From Perkinsus olseni (Eukaryota > Perkinsozoa > Perkinsida > Perkinsidae), in contig JABANP010000048.1 of assembly GCA_013115135.1 (NCBI GenBank), forward strand, positions 124,001-188,000: a stretch of 64,000 nucleotides of DNA, given 5' to 3'. Position 1 is the stretch's first letter; each line of letters starts with the position of its first letter. This document shows, piece by piece, positions 32,763 to 45,096 of this stretch. Made by a program: the position numbers and the translations under genes. Below the pieces are notes generated by a model that searched no databases, was not told where the DNA came from, and saw nothing but the letters and a program-made list of their open reading frames with translations.

Positions 32763-34384
32763 ATGTCAGAAGCATCAGAGCTGCTACGGAAAACCGAGTG
32801 TGACATCGAGAAGGTAGTAATGGGCGATGAAGGGATGCAGGGGCACGACTGAGGCGGTCCCTCCTCAGCTCAACGCGGCATTGAAGTCGATCAGCTATGG
32901 AGTGCCCCAAGGCCTCACTCGAGTGCCCTGGATCGAGACTCTGGCTCTTACCAGCACACAGGAACCCATCTCGGAGAAGGGCTTCAAGCCGGACGACCGA
33001 GTTGAGATCGAGAAGGCGATGTAATGGGGAAGACTCCGATGCCCCATACGCGTTTTGCAATCGAAAACGGCGTAGGTACAGCCAGGCTCAAGAGAGTGTG
33101 ACAGGAGGCTTTCCGGAGGTTCGCGGCCATGGGAATCGAGGCCAACCGTCCTGACGACTTCTACGCTGAGATGCTCAAGACGGATCAGCAGATGGGCAAG
33201 GTGGGATGAGCCCACCACCCTCATTGTGTGATGTAGAGTCCTTGGGTCCTATTCCTGTCAGATCCGAGAGAACCTTGCTGACCAGCAGAAGCGCATAGAG
33301 ATAGTGGAGGAGAGGAAGCGTAGACAGGCTGAGAAGAAGTGAGCCGGACTTCCCCGTGGGCAATCCTTGGCAGCCTCCAGCTGACGGTCTGGGTGACTGA
33401 TGAACTCAGTAGTTGAGTATTTCGTGATGTGCGTGTATCTGCCTCGCGCACTGATGATGATTTTTATCCTTGTGGTTGGCTTGCCTGTGGAGACTGGGTC
33501 GTCTCTTACCACATGGTGACTTCAGGTTCGGGAAGAAGATGCAGGTGGCGGCGGCCCAGGCTCGTGCTGCTCAGAAGCGGGAGAACTTGGCTGAGATTGA
33601 GAAGTGGAAGGAGTCTAAGGGAGAAGGTGCTATGGGGGTTGTAGGGAAGCCACACTATCATGCGCAGTAACTGTACTAACAGCCATGGGAACTGTAGAGG
33701 GGCTTCAGTGGCAACACTCTCCTGTTTCACGGGGTAGTACTGATATAGGGGCAATACTTAGCTGCCTCGAGGGGACAGCAATGACGCTGTGGCAACGCTA
33801 CTTCACGGGGATAGCACTGATACAGTAGTGACAGCCGTACCTGCTTTTGAAAGGCAGTACTAGTACAGTGTTGACGCTTATAGTCCTGCGAAGATCTGCC
33901 TTGCGGCGGCATGCGAAATGGTTCTAGAGTACATAGGGCAGTGATGAGCTTGGAGTGGTGTTGTCGTTCACTCCATGGTATTCGTTTCAGATGAGTCTGC
34001 CAGCGTTGAGAAGACTCTTGAGAAGGTCTCCAAGAAGGGCAATCAGCAGGCAGCTGGAGCGGAGGTTGGCACCGCAGGCCATGGGAAGGGTGGTAAAGGC
34101 GGCAAGGGCGGTAAAGGAGGCAAGGGGAAGACGAACAAGAAACGCCTTGCTAAGGATAAGAAGTAGGGGAGAATGCTCTCTGCGTTCGAGTACTGCAGGT
34201 GGTCAACAGGTACGGTCATGGCGGTCCGAAGCGAGCGTTGAAGAACAACTCGGCTGATAGCTGCCGTGATGTGTCTTCCTTCAAGGCCTCGAAGCACTCC
34301 CCCATGGGCAAAGGAAAGGGAAGAGGAAAGGGGAAAGGAAAGGGCGTTAAGAAGCCGATCAAGAAGGCTGGTGGCAAGCACTGA
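32763..34384 (+). pseudogene. EBP2: EBP2-type protein, copy 2, frameshifted
   Basis: Same exon order as 7,638-9,275, with one set of terminal exons and conserved splice sites. An extra G at about 33,101-33,106 (gacaggagg against gacagagg in copy 1) puts the EMLKTDQQMGK exon out of frame, ending in a stop soon after. All other motifs (VPWIETLAL, FGKKMQVAAAQ, YGHGGPKRALKNN, DVSSFKASK) remain readable. Either a recent pseudogene or a one-base assembly error; copy 1 is intact. Confidence 0.65.
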
Positions 34385-34568
34385 AGTTTCCCTTCATAGC
34401 CCTTTTGGCCGCCGCGTCCAACGTATAACTTACCACAGTAACACTGTTTCTATCCACGATATCCTGTACGTTACGTACCGCTCGCTTCGAGTTGAGTAGC
34501 AGAGAGGTAGCTGAGGGCTGTGACCGATGCTGAACTTCACTTCTGTTTAGTGTTGACTTGTTAGTACT

Positions 34569-35735
34569 ATGGTTAGAACTCGTGAGGCTTCCAGGAAGAA
34601 AGCCAACAGCAAGGTGTCTGAAGGCTCTTCGGCACAGCCGTCATCATCATCCTCGTCATCGTGTTGTTCGACAGCTGCGCCCTCGGACCCTGCCCTTCCT
34701 GCGCCTCTCACGACCGATGTTGTAACATTACGATTAACCCCACGGAGTCACATTATGGAGCAGCTCCTGAGGCTAGCTGATATCAATTTCAAACTGCAGT
34801 TGCGGATGACGCCACAGACCACTGTGAAGTCCATAGTGGAACGTGTCGCTGGCTCGATGGCGCTCGCATGTTGGTGGCGATCACCGGATCGTCTCACAGG
34901 GCTTAAGACTGCACTTGCCTCCGACAGTGAGTGACGGTGATAATCTTCCTACCGATTGGAGCATCCAGGACGTCGTTAAGGCGTACCCTCGTTGCGTGGA
35001 CGGCAGCGTAACGTGGCTGGTCTTCGATGGTGAGGATGACAAAGGTCCTGAGCTGCCGATGCTGCCGGCGCCCGCTTCACCGATCGACACCACGGAGAGC
35101 TGCATACGAGGGATCATGGAGTCTGCCTGTGACCCGGCTGTGATGGCTGCTGCTCATGCGGTAGAGAACATGCCGGAGTTCAGAGGTGCAACTGGCTCGG
35201 GTAGTAGTGGTTCTAGTACTACGGTTACTGACTTCTCGCCCGAAGAGAAGGCAGTCGAGGGGCGGTGTGAAACGGGCGGCTCCTGATGAAGACAGAGTGG
35301 TCGCTGATTCGGTTGGCACTGAGGGAGTTGATTCCCGAGGGCGAACTGAGATGAGTCCGAGGAAGAAGGCTCGGGTAGAAGAAGGGGAGACTCGGCCGGT
35401 GGTTGAGGGAGGGCAGGGAAAGAGGCAAGATGGTGATACCATAGCGACTGCCTTGCAGATGTCCCATACCACTCACATGGCCTTGCTGGCTTTCCAAGAG
35501 AAGCAGCAGGTAGGGTGACTGCACAGGGGAGGGGAAGTGCAGTTTTCTGCTTGTTGTTTGTTTTCAGGAGATGTTGGAGCGCCAACAGACACAATTTGCC
35601 AAGATGCTGGAACAACAGCAGGACTGGATGAAGTCTTTACACGGCACGATGCTGGAGACGCTCCAGCTCGCATTCGGCAGAGCAGCAGCCGGAGCGAGCC
35701 AGAAGCGGCCGGAAGCTGAGCCGAAAGGGGGCTAA
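34569..35735 (+). pseudogene. Ubiquitin-like-fold candidate, copy 2, two frameshifts
   Basis: Parallel to 10,006-11,158. The protein can be followed through three overlapping frames: N-terminus to VKSIVERV (34,569 on), then LARWRSHVGGDHRIVSQGL through TTVTDFSP, then the Lys/Arg-rich region to KQQ. The shifts come from single added bases at about 34,845 (cgtgtcgct against cgcgtgct) and about 35,238-35,241 (ctcgccc against ctcccc). The last exon with the glutamine-rich helix is unchanged. Two shifts in one gene with many silent differences favour real decay. Confidence 0.6.
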
Positions 35736-35844
35736 TTTATTCTCCCACGACAACAAATAATCAGTAGCATGCTTTACTTCCAGTGGGGTTGCGTTTCCTG
35801 TCGTGGGGGTAGTCCGACTGAACTCGAGATTCACAATGAGAGAA

Positions 35845-36584
35845 CTATAACTCTGACTGGCGTGGACCATGCTTGCAACCTGACCCTATGGACGTCACAC
35901 AAAAGTCTGTCAAATCCTCTTCCAGACTGAGAGCGTCCATCATATCTGGCCCGTAGCGGTCCATGAAGGTCTCGCAATCGTACTCGAGGCTGGGATAATG
36001 TATCTAGAGAGACGACACTCGACGTTGGCAGTGAGCAACGCTCTCGGCCGTGCACCCCGCCAAGCGGAGGGCGATATGGCATTAAGAACGCCTAGTAGAT
36101 TTGACGGAACAGCCGAGCTATCGTGAATGATGAACGCTCACAGCTGGTCTAGAGTAGGGGAACTCTGCAACAATCTTCCCTTGGAGAGATGCTCGATTGC
36201 AAAGGGTCTTCTTGGCGTTGCGGAGGAGATCCTCCTCGGTGAAGTCTCTTCCTTGGCGAGCGAACATATTTTCAATCCTCCCAACGAGCACCTGAGGACG
36301 TTATGTTGCTAGCTTGACTCAATCCCTGGGCTATGGTATGAGTGCTCCTGCCCACTCTGGGATACTCCGTTTCACGGTATGCGAGAGAGTGTGCTCAGTA
36401 AGACGTGCTCGAGACGACTAGTTAAAAGGGATAGTTTTCGGGAGCTTACTTTGCATAGATAACACTCGGCGCCCGAGACGAAGAGCTCGTCTGCAGCAGC
36501 AGCAGCGATGATGCTCGTCATGATGATGATGCAAATGATACCAAGAGTCGCTACGCCGACTCGACACGAGAGGACAAAGGGCAT
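35845..36584 (-). CDS. Saposin-B-type secreted or membrane-anchored protein, copy 2
   Basis: Same structure as copy 1. The hydrophobic leader has one more Ala, ECYLCK is followed by a canonical gtaagc donor, and an acceptor (cctcag) joins VLVGRIENMFARQGRDF. The last exon keeps YDCETFMDRYGPD and the C-terminal cysteines. Predicted to be processed through the secretory route. The cysteine spacing is fully conserved between copies while other residues change (D/N, E/D, R/G), which supports a real protein under selection. Confidence 0.55.
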
Positions 36585-37252
36585 GAAGCAATGGGAGCGA
36601 AGAAGGCACTCTTCCTGGCCAGCGGTGACCGCAGAACTTCTTGCGACGCAGCTCTGAGCATCTTATACGGTGATCTACCACACAGTGCCGGTATCCCATT
36701 GTTCTTCGTTAAGTTACTTAGTTAAGCATACAAACGTCTCCTTCAAGTTGCCCTGTTGCGTTACTCATCGGCGATGCAGAGCCGCGTGATTGATTTACTC
36801 TAGAGCCTTTCATCGCCTCTACGTGACGTCTTCGCTGAAGACGTCGTGGGCATCATAGTGAAACTGATCCTTAGCGCGTGAAATTTCTGAACTCTGTCGT
36901 TGAGGGGCATCTTGAAGCAAGTTTTGTAGTACATTGTGAGAGTGCCCTCACCCAGGCAAACTTGGCTTAGTCAAGGTTTGACATCCGTTCGAGGACCTTG
37001 ACCGCCTCATGGAACACAACCTACCCAACCACCGCCTACCAGATATCCTCCTACCGTATGAGTACGCCATGAGTGACGTGTTCCTTCATGGTTGAATTTA
37101 TGTAGACAAGTACGTTGAGATGATCGATCATTACTTTCTTTTTCGGCCACTACGTCACGCAGGAATCTTGTGATCTCGTAGTTCCTCTTCCTCCAACAGT
37201 CTAACCATCTTCTCACCAATATTAACAACAGGTTTGGCCCTTTTACCATTCA

Positions 37253-39368
37253 ATGAGACTTGCCATCGCTACGCTCGGTCTGAGTGTCAGCATTGCTGTT
37301 GCGGGGGCCGCGCCTAGGACGCACCACCACAGGCACTTCGCGGTAAGGGCTGCATTAGATGGCGAGGATGCAGCAGCAACGCTAGGTGCTGGTTGCTGGC
37401 TCGACCGGCTATTACAACTACCGGCATCAGGCTGATGTCTGCCATGCTCATGCCATTCTGAAGCAGCATGGCATACCAGAGCAAAATATCATCCTGTTCT
37501 CGTGAGTACCGGGCCGCAACCTAAGATTCCCAGCACGAGAGAAGGGCTTTAGAGCACCCGCCTAGCTCCATCGGAGGCAACTAGAGGGAACGGTTGTCGC
37601 TTCAGGACGGATGACGTAGCCCATGATCCGGAGAACCCTATCCCGGGAACGCTCTTCAACCACCCTGGTGAGATGCTTTCTTATGCCCGCAATTTCGATG
37701 AGCCCTGTGGTGCAGATAGAACAGGCAAGGGCCATGATGTATACAAGGACTGCATGGTGGATTACCGTGGCGACGATGTTACTGTTCACAACTTCGAGGC
37801 GGTGAGTGCTGGGATCTGGGCCACTAGACGCGGGCGTGGATGCTGGTGTTCTTGAGGTTCTCACGGGAAACGCCTCCGCTGTTCCAAAAGGACTTCCCGT
37901 CCTGGACAGCTCGGAGGAGGACTTTGTGTTCCTCAACTTCGTGGATCATGGCGAAAGTGAGTCGGGGCACCGTATCGACGGGCAGCCCTCTCTACATGCT
38001 CCGCGACTCTAGTGAAGGTCTCGGTGTGACCAGTTCGATGAAATTTCTAACCATGGCTCGATCGTTGCCTTTCCGCCATGTCTATGAGGTCGTGCTGTTC
38101 AGGTGGGGCTGTCAGCTTTCCCAACGAGAATCTCAAGAGGGAGAAGTTCCATCGGATACTCAAGCGCATGAAAGAGCGCAAGATGTAGTACCGGGGTGGG
38201 AGTGGGTAGGATTAGGTCGAAAGATGGTAGCAGGTTCAAGAGCATGGTAGTTTACATTGAGGCTTGTGAGAGCGGCAGCATGTTCGATGATGATAACGAC
38301 ATACCGCCTGGAATGTAGGTGGCTCCGGTAGCGTATAACTGGCGCGAGAATTTCTGTGGCAGTTTCATAGTGACAGCGGCCAACGCCACAGAGTCCAGTT
38401 GGGGTACTTACTGCCCCAGTGGCGTCGATCCCGATGTGAGCCTCGGGGCCGGAGTCCGACGATGAGAGCGCATGCTCTTAGGCCGACATGGTGGACGGCA
38501 AGCACATAGGGACATGCTTGGGAGACCTCTTCTCGGTCAACTGGATGGAGGACTCCGAGCTTCCCCAGGTGGAGGGGGAGACCGTGGGGCAACAGGTCGA
38601 TAAGATAACCGAGCTCACAACGCGAAGGTGAGTTGCCCTCCACGCGCTGCTTGGCATGGTCGTGGCCCTAGTCATGTTCAAAAGTATGGAGATGAGGAAG
38701 TGGCGAAGCGACGCGTCACGGACTTCCAGGGCATGACGGATGACCAGGGGTGGACGGAGCTTCCGAACAAATCAGAAGTGGAACGTTCCTTAGTGCTCAT
38801 GAATAACCCCAGCAACGGGTGAGAGCACTACGAGTTGACGAAGTGGCATGTGTACCGTGCAAGGTCTATCGCGACCGCAGCTGGGTTGTTATCGGAGTTC
38901 CTCGGCCGTACCATTGGCGTATCAGCTTTCGCAGCTCAGCCAGCAGAGGTGAGGTTCTCTGATGATCAGCTGGGCCGTTGGGTTGATGGTGATACGGCTC
39001 AGGACGATGCCCAGCTGTTGGCGCGTCGAGAGCGTCTGGCCCGTCACAAAACCACGAGCAGCGTCCCGGCTAGAATCATAGAAATCAATAACGCGTACGG
39101 AGGTCCCAACTCTCATCATGCCCGGATAGAGTTCGGTCGATCAGGTTTGTGAGGCTGTATCGAGAGTCGCAACATGCAGGAAATTATGAAGCTGAGCTGA
39201 AGGCTGTCAATGATTTGATCGCGGCAGCACGAGCGCGGGTGAGCTCTGGCAAGTCCGCCTACGGGGCCGCGAAGGAGCTCTCGGGTCGTTCAGGCTGAGC
39301 AGCTAAAGAAGCGTATGGGACTGTCGTCGGGCGTGGCTGATCGATCCGAGGAAGTCGAGATCCAGTGA
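37253..39368 (+). CDS. Legumain-type asparaginyl endopeptidase (peptidase C13), complete
   Basis: Secreted or vacuolar cysteine protease that cleaves after Asn. Signal peptide [19 protein letters not shown], then [48 protein letters not shown], the His motif [12 protein letters not shown], an exon with [20 protein letters not shown], the Cys motif [16 protein letters not shown] (Cys at about 38,265), then ITAANA-like [15 protein letters not shown], a [17 protein letters not shown] segment and [20 protein letters not shown]. The intron after DHGE is about 145 nt; others are 40-60 nt. The C-terminal exons ([13 protein letters not shown]..., [38 protein letters not shown]) form the likely inhibitory prodomain, stop 39,366-39,368; splice choices there are uncertain. 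Copy 1 of this gene is truncated. Confidence 0.82.
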
Positions 39369-39663
39369 AGGGCGTCGAGCTCGAGCGGAGCGGGCAGGGA
39401 GGCCCTGGTGTTGCGACGAATGTGAAGCCATTTTTGAAGTGTTTTCTGAGTATCTGTCATATATCATAGCATGATTGGTGAGCGGATGGACTATCGTTCT
39501 TCTTGTCATAGAGAGACTTGCTTCTGGTACGGCGGTGGTCTTTGTGTTCACTAGTGGATTTGGGCCGTACGCGTCGCTAAGCCTGCGGCGGACGACTGAG
39601 TCACCGGTCTGCTCATCGCGAAGCAACGCCTGTCCTGGAGTGTTGTCAGCGAGGGTTGTTCGA

Positions 39664-41877
39664 ATGCTCTCTCTGCGGTATGCACGCTTGTGTTCCATAC
39701 CGGTACTGCAACAAAGTGTAGAGCCTCCAAAGCATATACCCGCGAGCGTGTGGTGTAAAATCGGAAGGAACCTTCATCTTGATCAACGGTACCTCCAAAT
39801 GACATCTTTTCTTTTGATCTCCTCTCTCAACTGAGCTCGCTGCACTGGCTTCGTGAGGGCACTCATCAGCTGCCTCTCATTGAAACTTCCTCTGGACGTC
39901 GTGCTGTGCGTGGTATATTCGTCACGTTTCTCAGCCCAAAGGGCGATGCAATTGTGGTCAGCTTCGATCTTCTCTGCCAGACGCCAGCCGCTGCTCGCTT
40001 CTCATCGTCAGCATTTTCTCAGAGTTTGTCGTTCTGCCTCAGGCATCCTCTGGGCATCCTGAAGACTTTGATAGATGAGCACTTCCATCGGAGATTCCCT
40101 CAGGTAAGGCTGCGCCCGTGCTGCCAATCCCGAGCGGACTCCTTTCAGTCGTTCGTCTTCGACTCACCGCCCTCGCCAGTGATTCGATCCGAGGTGGCAT
40201 TCGATGAGCTCCTCATCCCGAAAGTGAGCCGGCCGAGGCTCCGGTCGTGACATGCCGCTCGTACGGCGTTCTCCGATCAACATTGCAAGTGGATAGGGGT
40301 TTTGTGTTCATCATTCGTCTCCGACGCGCTGGGGCGTTGGGGCCACTGAAGTTGGTGAAGGTGAGGTGCTGTGTTGCAATTTCTCAGGGCCATCCTTCTA
40401 GATCGCGGAGCGACACATTCTACATCAGTGGTGGGGCAGTCAGCGGCCGAAGGTTTACTTAAGCACTGATGCAGATACCGATACTGGGTGGCTTCTGCGG
40501 CCGCAGGCTACGGCCCATCAACCTGAGATGCTCTGTCGAGTGGCTGCTGCAGGAAGTAAGTACGTCTCGGATGACCCTGAACAGCATTACTCTAGTCCGA
40601 TCGAGTTTGCTCGTCTGTTCTCGCGGAGCTAGGCCCGCGGAGCTCTCTGCAGCTACCCCTGGACCCTGTCGCGATCAGGTCCAGTTGAAGGTGCAGTATG
40701 GTCAGCCGATGTGTATCGGAAGGATGAGATCGATCGGTATCACTACCCAGTCTTCCATCAGGTGACCGTTGACGGGGTTGATGACATTGCCCAAGAGTCT
40801 ATGCCTTCAGGTTGACGGCTTGCGGCTCTTCTCAACCAGCGAGGCTTCCCAGGCCATGGTCATTGAGGACTTGAAAAAGACGCTCGAAGGTCGGCCTCGG
40901 AATCCTTCGTTATGCATTTAATCATGGTCTGTGGTGCAGCATCCATTCACGTATAACGCTCCAGACCTTCGGCTCCTGCTGCTTGCTCTGGTCATTATCT
41001 CTTGCTTGTTCGCAGGGTTAATGGAGTCTCTCTTCGGTGCGGGCGTGGACATGCGTTGGGACAGCACCGTCACTTTCCCCTTCACTGACCCTAGCCTCGA
41101 AATGGAGATATTCTATAACGGAAAGTGGAGAGGGAGGTGCTCTGGCCTGTTGGATGATCATCGAGACAGGTGGATTGAAGTGCTCGGCTGCGGTGCGATC
41201 AAGAACGAAATCATCGATCGTGCTCTCGGCAGCGACTGCGGCCTGCACGGTTGGGCCTTCGGGCTCGGATTGGAACGCTTGGCGATGCACCTCTTCGAGA
41301 TTGACGATATACGATTGTTTTGGTATGACGGAGTCCTGTTGCCTTTTGCCCGGCGCACCTGGTCCCCCGGCCTGAGTGGTTCATCTGGTTCTTGTCAAGG
41401 CCCGCCAACTACCGTGCTCGTCACTTCGTCTCAGGTCCACGGACAAGCGTTTTCTGAGCCAGTTTGCCGATGGTGAATTGAAGAAGTTCGAGCCCTTCAG
41501 TAACTACCCTCCGGTGTTCAAAGACATATCCTTCTGGATAGACGACGACGTTGGATTCGAATTGAACAAGTTTTTTGAAGTATTCTGCCACTAACGACAA
41601 CTACTTCGCATTCGCACAATCGCAGATTTGCCGAGAGATCTCTACAGACTGCCTCGAGTCGATTGAAGCCAAAGACGAATTTTTCCAGTGAGCCCGTACT
41701 CGCACTCGGTCATTGATACACTCGCCATCTCTCAGCCCGACAACAGGGAGGCGCTCACTGTGCTTCCGACTGACCTATCGGTCCTTCGAGCGTACTTTGA
41801 CCCACGAGTGGGTGAATAGCATGCATCATGCTGTGGTGGAGGGTATAGCCAAACAGTTGCCAATCACAATACGATGA
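39664..41877 (+). CDS. FARS2: Mitochondrial phenylalanyl-tRNA synthetase
   Basis: Charges mitochondrial tRNA-Phe; monomeric type with a C-terminal anticodon-binding domain. Start MLSLRYARLCSIPVLQQS looks like a mitochondrial presequence. Exons give KIGRNLHLDQRHPLGILKTL (intron about 39,790-40,033), FVFDSPPSPVIRSEVAFDEL, LLRPQATAHQPEM (motif 2 region), SADVYRKDEIDRYHYPVFHQ, VDMRWDSTVTFPFTDPSLEM, WIEVLGCGAIKNEI and the motif 3 GWAFGLGLERLAM with FEIDDIRLFW. The C-terminal domain has YPPVFKDISFWI and FRLTYRSFERTLTHEWVNSM, stop 41,875-41,877. The order and spacing follow the animal FARS2 enzyme. At least nine introns. Intact as far as can be read. Confidence 0.85.
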
Positions 41878-42148
41878 CTCCTAAGGAAGGCTTGTTTCTG
41901 ACTTGCTGCTGACTTGTGCTGTGAAAGTTACATGGACACTCAAAGGTGTATCTTTTCTAGTGATGATTCACGTCCCATATCCACCGCATTTCACGGGAAA
42001 ACGCTTACTAGCGAACGGTCCCGGAATAACGGAAAAGATAGGGCGTACCAGAGATCAGACTCCATTCTCTTGCACTGGTAAAATCTTCCTTCCATCCGGA
42101 TACTTGAGAACACGACAAAGCAGCGTAACATACATCGACGGGAAACTG

Positions 42149-44990
42149 TCAGACCTCCGCGACCTGCGAACTTTGCGGATACTTTCTCGCTGGAACCTCT
42201 CTGTTCGGTCGATCTGCCTTCTGGCCGCTTGAGATGCTGGGCGGCTTGTAGTCTTGAGAGCGCACTGCATCTGATGTGTACAGCACTCCGAGGGAGCCGT
42301 ACTGGAGCTTATGCCAAGGGAACCACCTCGCCACTGCTTCAAATTTTGCCTCTTCTTCGTCGCCTCCCGCAGGCGCGTGGTTGCCGCCTCGTAACCAAGA
42401 GGCTGCTGACCACTTCTCCTCTTTTTCTGTAAGACTTTCTCACCGGAGATCCTGCTTGCTGCGATGTTAGGTTTGAAGGTGCAGTCTGCCGCCTGAGCAT
42501 AGAGACATTCTCCCAGGAAAAATCACCCGTCGTACTTCTCGCTCTCGCTCGGCCACAATGGCAGCCTCAGCTCTTCCCAATAGCCGCTCGTCTCGCGTTC
42601 GACCGTCTGCGTACAGTTCCTCGAAGCGCTTGTAAGCTCGGTGAGGATTGGCGACGCGGCTATCACCGCATTCCGGGCTCGAGGTGGACTCATCAGAACG
42701 CTGGAATTTCTGTGCACGGAGCATGACAGCGTTCGCTCGTCCGTGGTGTCCTCACCCTTAGTCTCCGCCTGGTGACGAGCTTGGGCTTGAAGGTGCAATC
42801 TCTCAGCTCTGAGTCAGCCACCTCGTCAGCTCTCACTAGGAGTCGGTCTCTGGCCTGGAACACCGATAGTGTGCTTCGAAGACGCCCAGCTCTCACCAGC
42901 CTCTTCCTGAGCATCATCAGGTCAGCATGGTCCACCACACCGTACGCCTGTCGGAGCCCTTCGTTCGACGACTCAGCCATGCGCTTGCTAGAGCCCAGAA
43001 TGGAAGGGCTTCCTACTCCATCTGGTTCTACGAGGAGGCAGGCCGTATTACGGTAATCCAGCAGCACTTCATGTTCATAGCGCGGGAACGAAATGAGGAT
43101 TTTGTTCCTACGGCGACAACAGAGATCTAAAAGGCTGCTGGGAACCGAGACATGCAAGGCTTAACATTGACGTCACATTTTTTACCCTTACCCGCTGCAC
43201 CACCGGTTTGGTCAGTAGACGAAGCCGAGCTGCGATTGAGAAGGGTGCTCCAATGCTGCCTGTTGCCGAGGAGCTGATACAGCTCGCACTCAAGGCACCC
43301 ACCCAGACGGGAGAAGTTCTCTGAGTTCTTTACGGAAAGCCTCAAAGTTTCTGTTCGCTGCATCGGTCTCGGATGCCCCACCTGCAGTCGTGACTAACAA
43401 GTTTGATGGAGCTGGTGTTCACCTAACCCCGACCTGAGTTCCGGAGTGGCTCATCAGAGTACCCGCCCAGTAAATGCAGCATCATGTGGATGCATCTGGT
43501 GCAAGTCGAGGCGTCCTGAGTCGTGTCACTTCTGCCTTGCAGTGCTTCGCGAGCTCACCGTGTCTGGCAGTCTTACGAGTTCCCACAACCTGCGGGCGAG
43601 AGGCCTCCCTTTTTCAGCGTCTTCCACCCCCAGGACAACAAGGAAGCGGGCGAAGTCGTTGAGAGACATGCTGTCTGCGTCCCCCAGGGTGCCGGTGAGG
43701 GCGGCCCGAAGCCTTCGTCGGAGTAGGGCCCGGTAGGCTCTGCATGGAAGCAACCGTGCTCTGGTCTATCCACGGTGAACCGTGACTGCCAGCTGCGAGC
43801 TTCCTCACCTCTGGCTTCCTCTCGAGAGCTTCGTGCCCTGGGATGCTTGCTCGGCTACGATCGCCTCGAGATCTGAAGATGCCTTTGCTGCGGCGACTCT
43901 GCCGCTGAGCAGCCTCGCTGTACCTAGTACATACTGGATGAGGGGCCCTCATTGCGGGCCCATCACTAATGGTCGGAAAACCGTCCGGAGGTCGCAGTCC
44001 GTGCTGAGCCAATGCTTCGAAGCTCTACTAAGTGGCGTCCATATGAAAGCGCCTCATTACTAGCGGCAGCAGATTGCGGACCCTCGCGACCTACAAAGTG
44101 GTGGATCTGCGGCAACCCCTTCTGCTGCCGCCCGGGTGCGGCACCAGTTCTGGGTTCGGTTCGGATCCACAATGCTGAGGAGCCATCCAAGCGAATTGCC
44201 TTGGCTACTGAAATTGCCTCACCCTGCTGGAGAGGGGACGGTCGGTCTCGTACAGGCGTTCGTACACGACTCGGTGCTCTGGATTGCGCGACCTGGCCAG
44301 CTCAGCGGAGCGGGCGCATATCTGGGGACCAGCAGTTCCTGATAGAGTCGTCATGGACATAGTGACCTTGGGACGATGGGAGCATTCCTTGTGCATCTCC
44401 TCCTCAACTATCGCTAGGCGTTGCTGCCTGCCAGCGCGGTGGCTGAAGCCGTGACTGCGGGAGCTGACGAAGGCCGGTGGTCACTTGGCGGAGTTGGCCA
44501 AGTGATGTTGTCCAGCGAAGGGAGAGAGCTTACACGACAGTCTTTCTGTTTGACAGTCGTGGTGTGAAGGTGCACTCCCGGAGCTCTTCCGAGTCTATCT
44601 CTGCTTTCAAACGGCGGCGATTGGCCTCCACCCGAAGGATGAAGTCTCGGGTACTCGTCTGATGAAACGATTCGATGAAGGTTGCCGTCGAGACTAAGAT
44701 GGTCAGCGACGTAGGCCCTCACTCCAAAATCCGGCCTGGCGTGTGTCCAGATACCCTTGCCGGGCTGAAAGAAAGGCGCCAGTCCGCTACGACTACTCGA
44801 AAGAACAGCGAAGCCTGGCTTGAACCTTGTCATATAAGTGGCGCGCTACACCAATTGCATAGTCAGGAGGGTTGAGGAGGACACCTTGCTTTGCGCTGTC
44901 GTTGATGAGGCCTCCTCCTGCACCTCCAGTGTTGGGTTCGGTTCTTGGGGACCAGCGGAGGCTGCTGAAGGCTCGTCTGAGAGCGGGGAA
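42149..44990 (-). CDS. Protein with repeated LY.../CTFxP motifs (cytoskeletal-type repeat protein)
   Basis: Fragmented minus-strand frames share a recurrent pattern seen in many protist flagellar or centriolar proteins: an R/K-L-Y helix followed by acidic-basic helices and a C-T-F-x-P loop. Instances: HLYDKVQARL (about 44,840), LRECTFTPRLS (about 44,575), YERLYETDRPL (about 44,245), SELRDCTFKPKLVTR (about 42,790), RFEELYADGRTRDERLLGR (about 42,620), AQAADCTFKPN (about 42,470). Between them lie coiled-coil stretches such as LMMLRKRLVRAGRLRSTLSV. Exon limits and both ends are unresolved. Identification of the motif family is from memory of its general form; function inferred only. Confidence 0.42.
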
Positions 44991-45096
44991 ACAGCTCGTG
45001 CGCGAACAAGCAAGAGGCTAGCGTGGCGTTATTAGATCACTAGGGTTGCCCTTTCGGGATAGATGACTCATCCGGGATGAGGGTCTGGAAGGAAGA

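Noticed and set aside
33101..33110. New splice acceptor (gacag) in EBP2 copy 2 that might rescue the frame
   Set aside because: Joining exon 2 to this acceptor gives the wrong phase, so the following motif would still be out of frame.
1..38010. The two blocks as allelic haplotypes wrongly joined
   Set aside because: The SHPRH-legumain junction, divergence in introns, the 5.1-kb and 1.7-kb size differences and complementary damage fit an old tandem duplication better; long reads should confirm.
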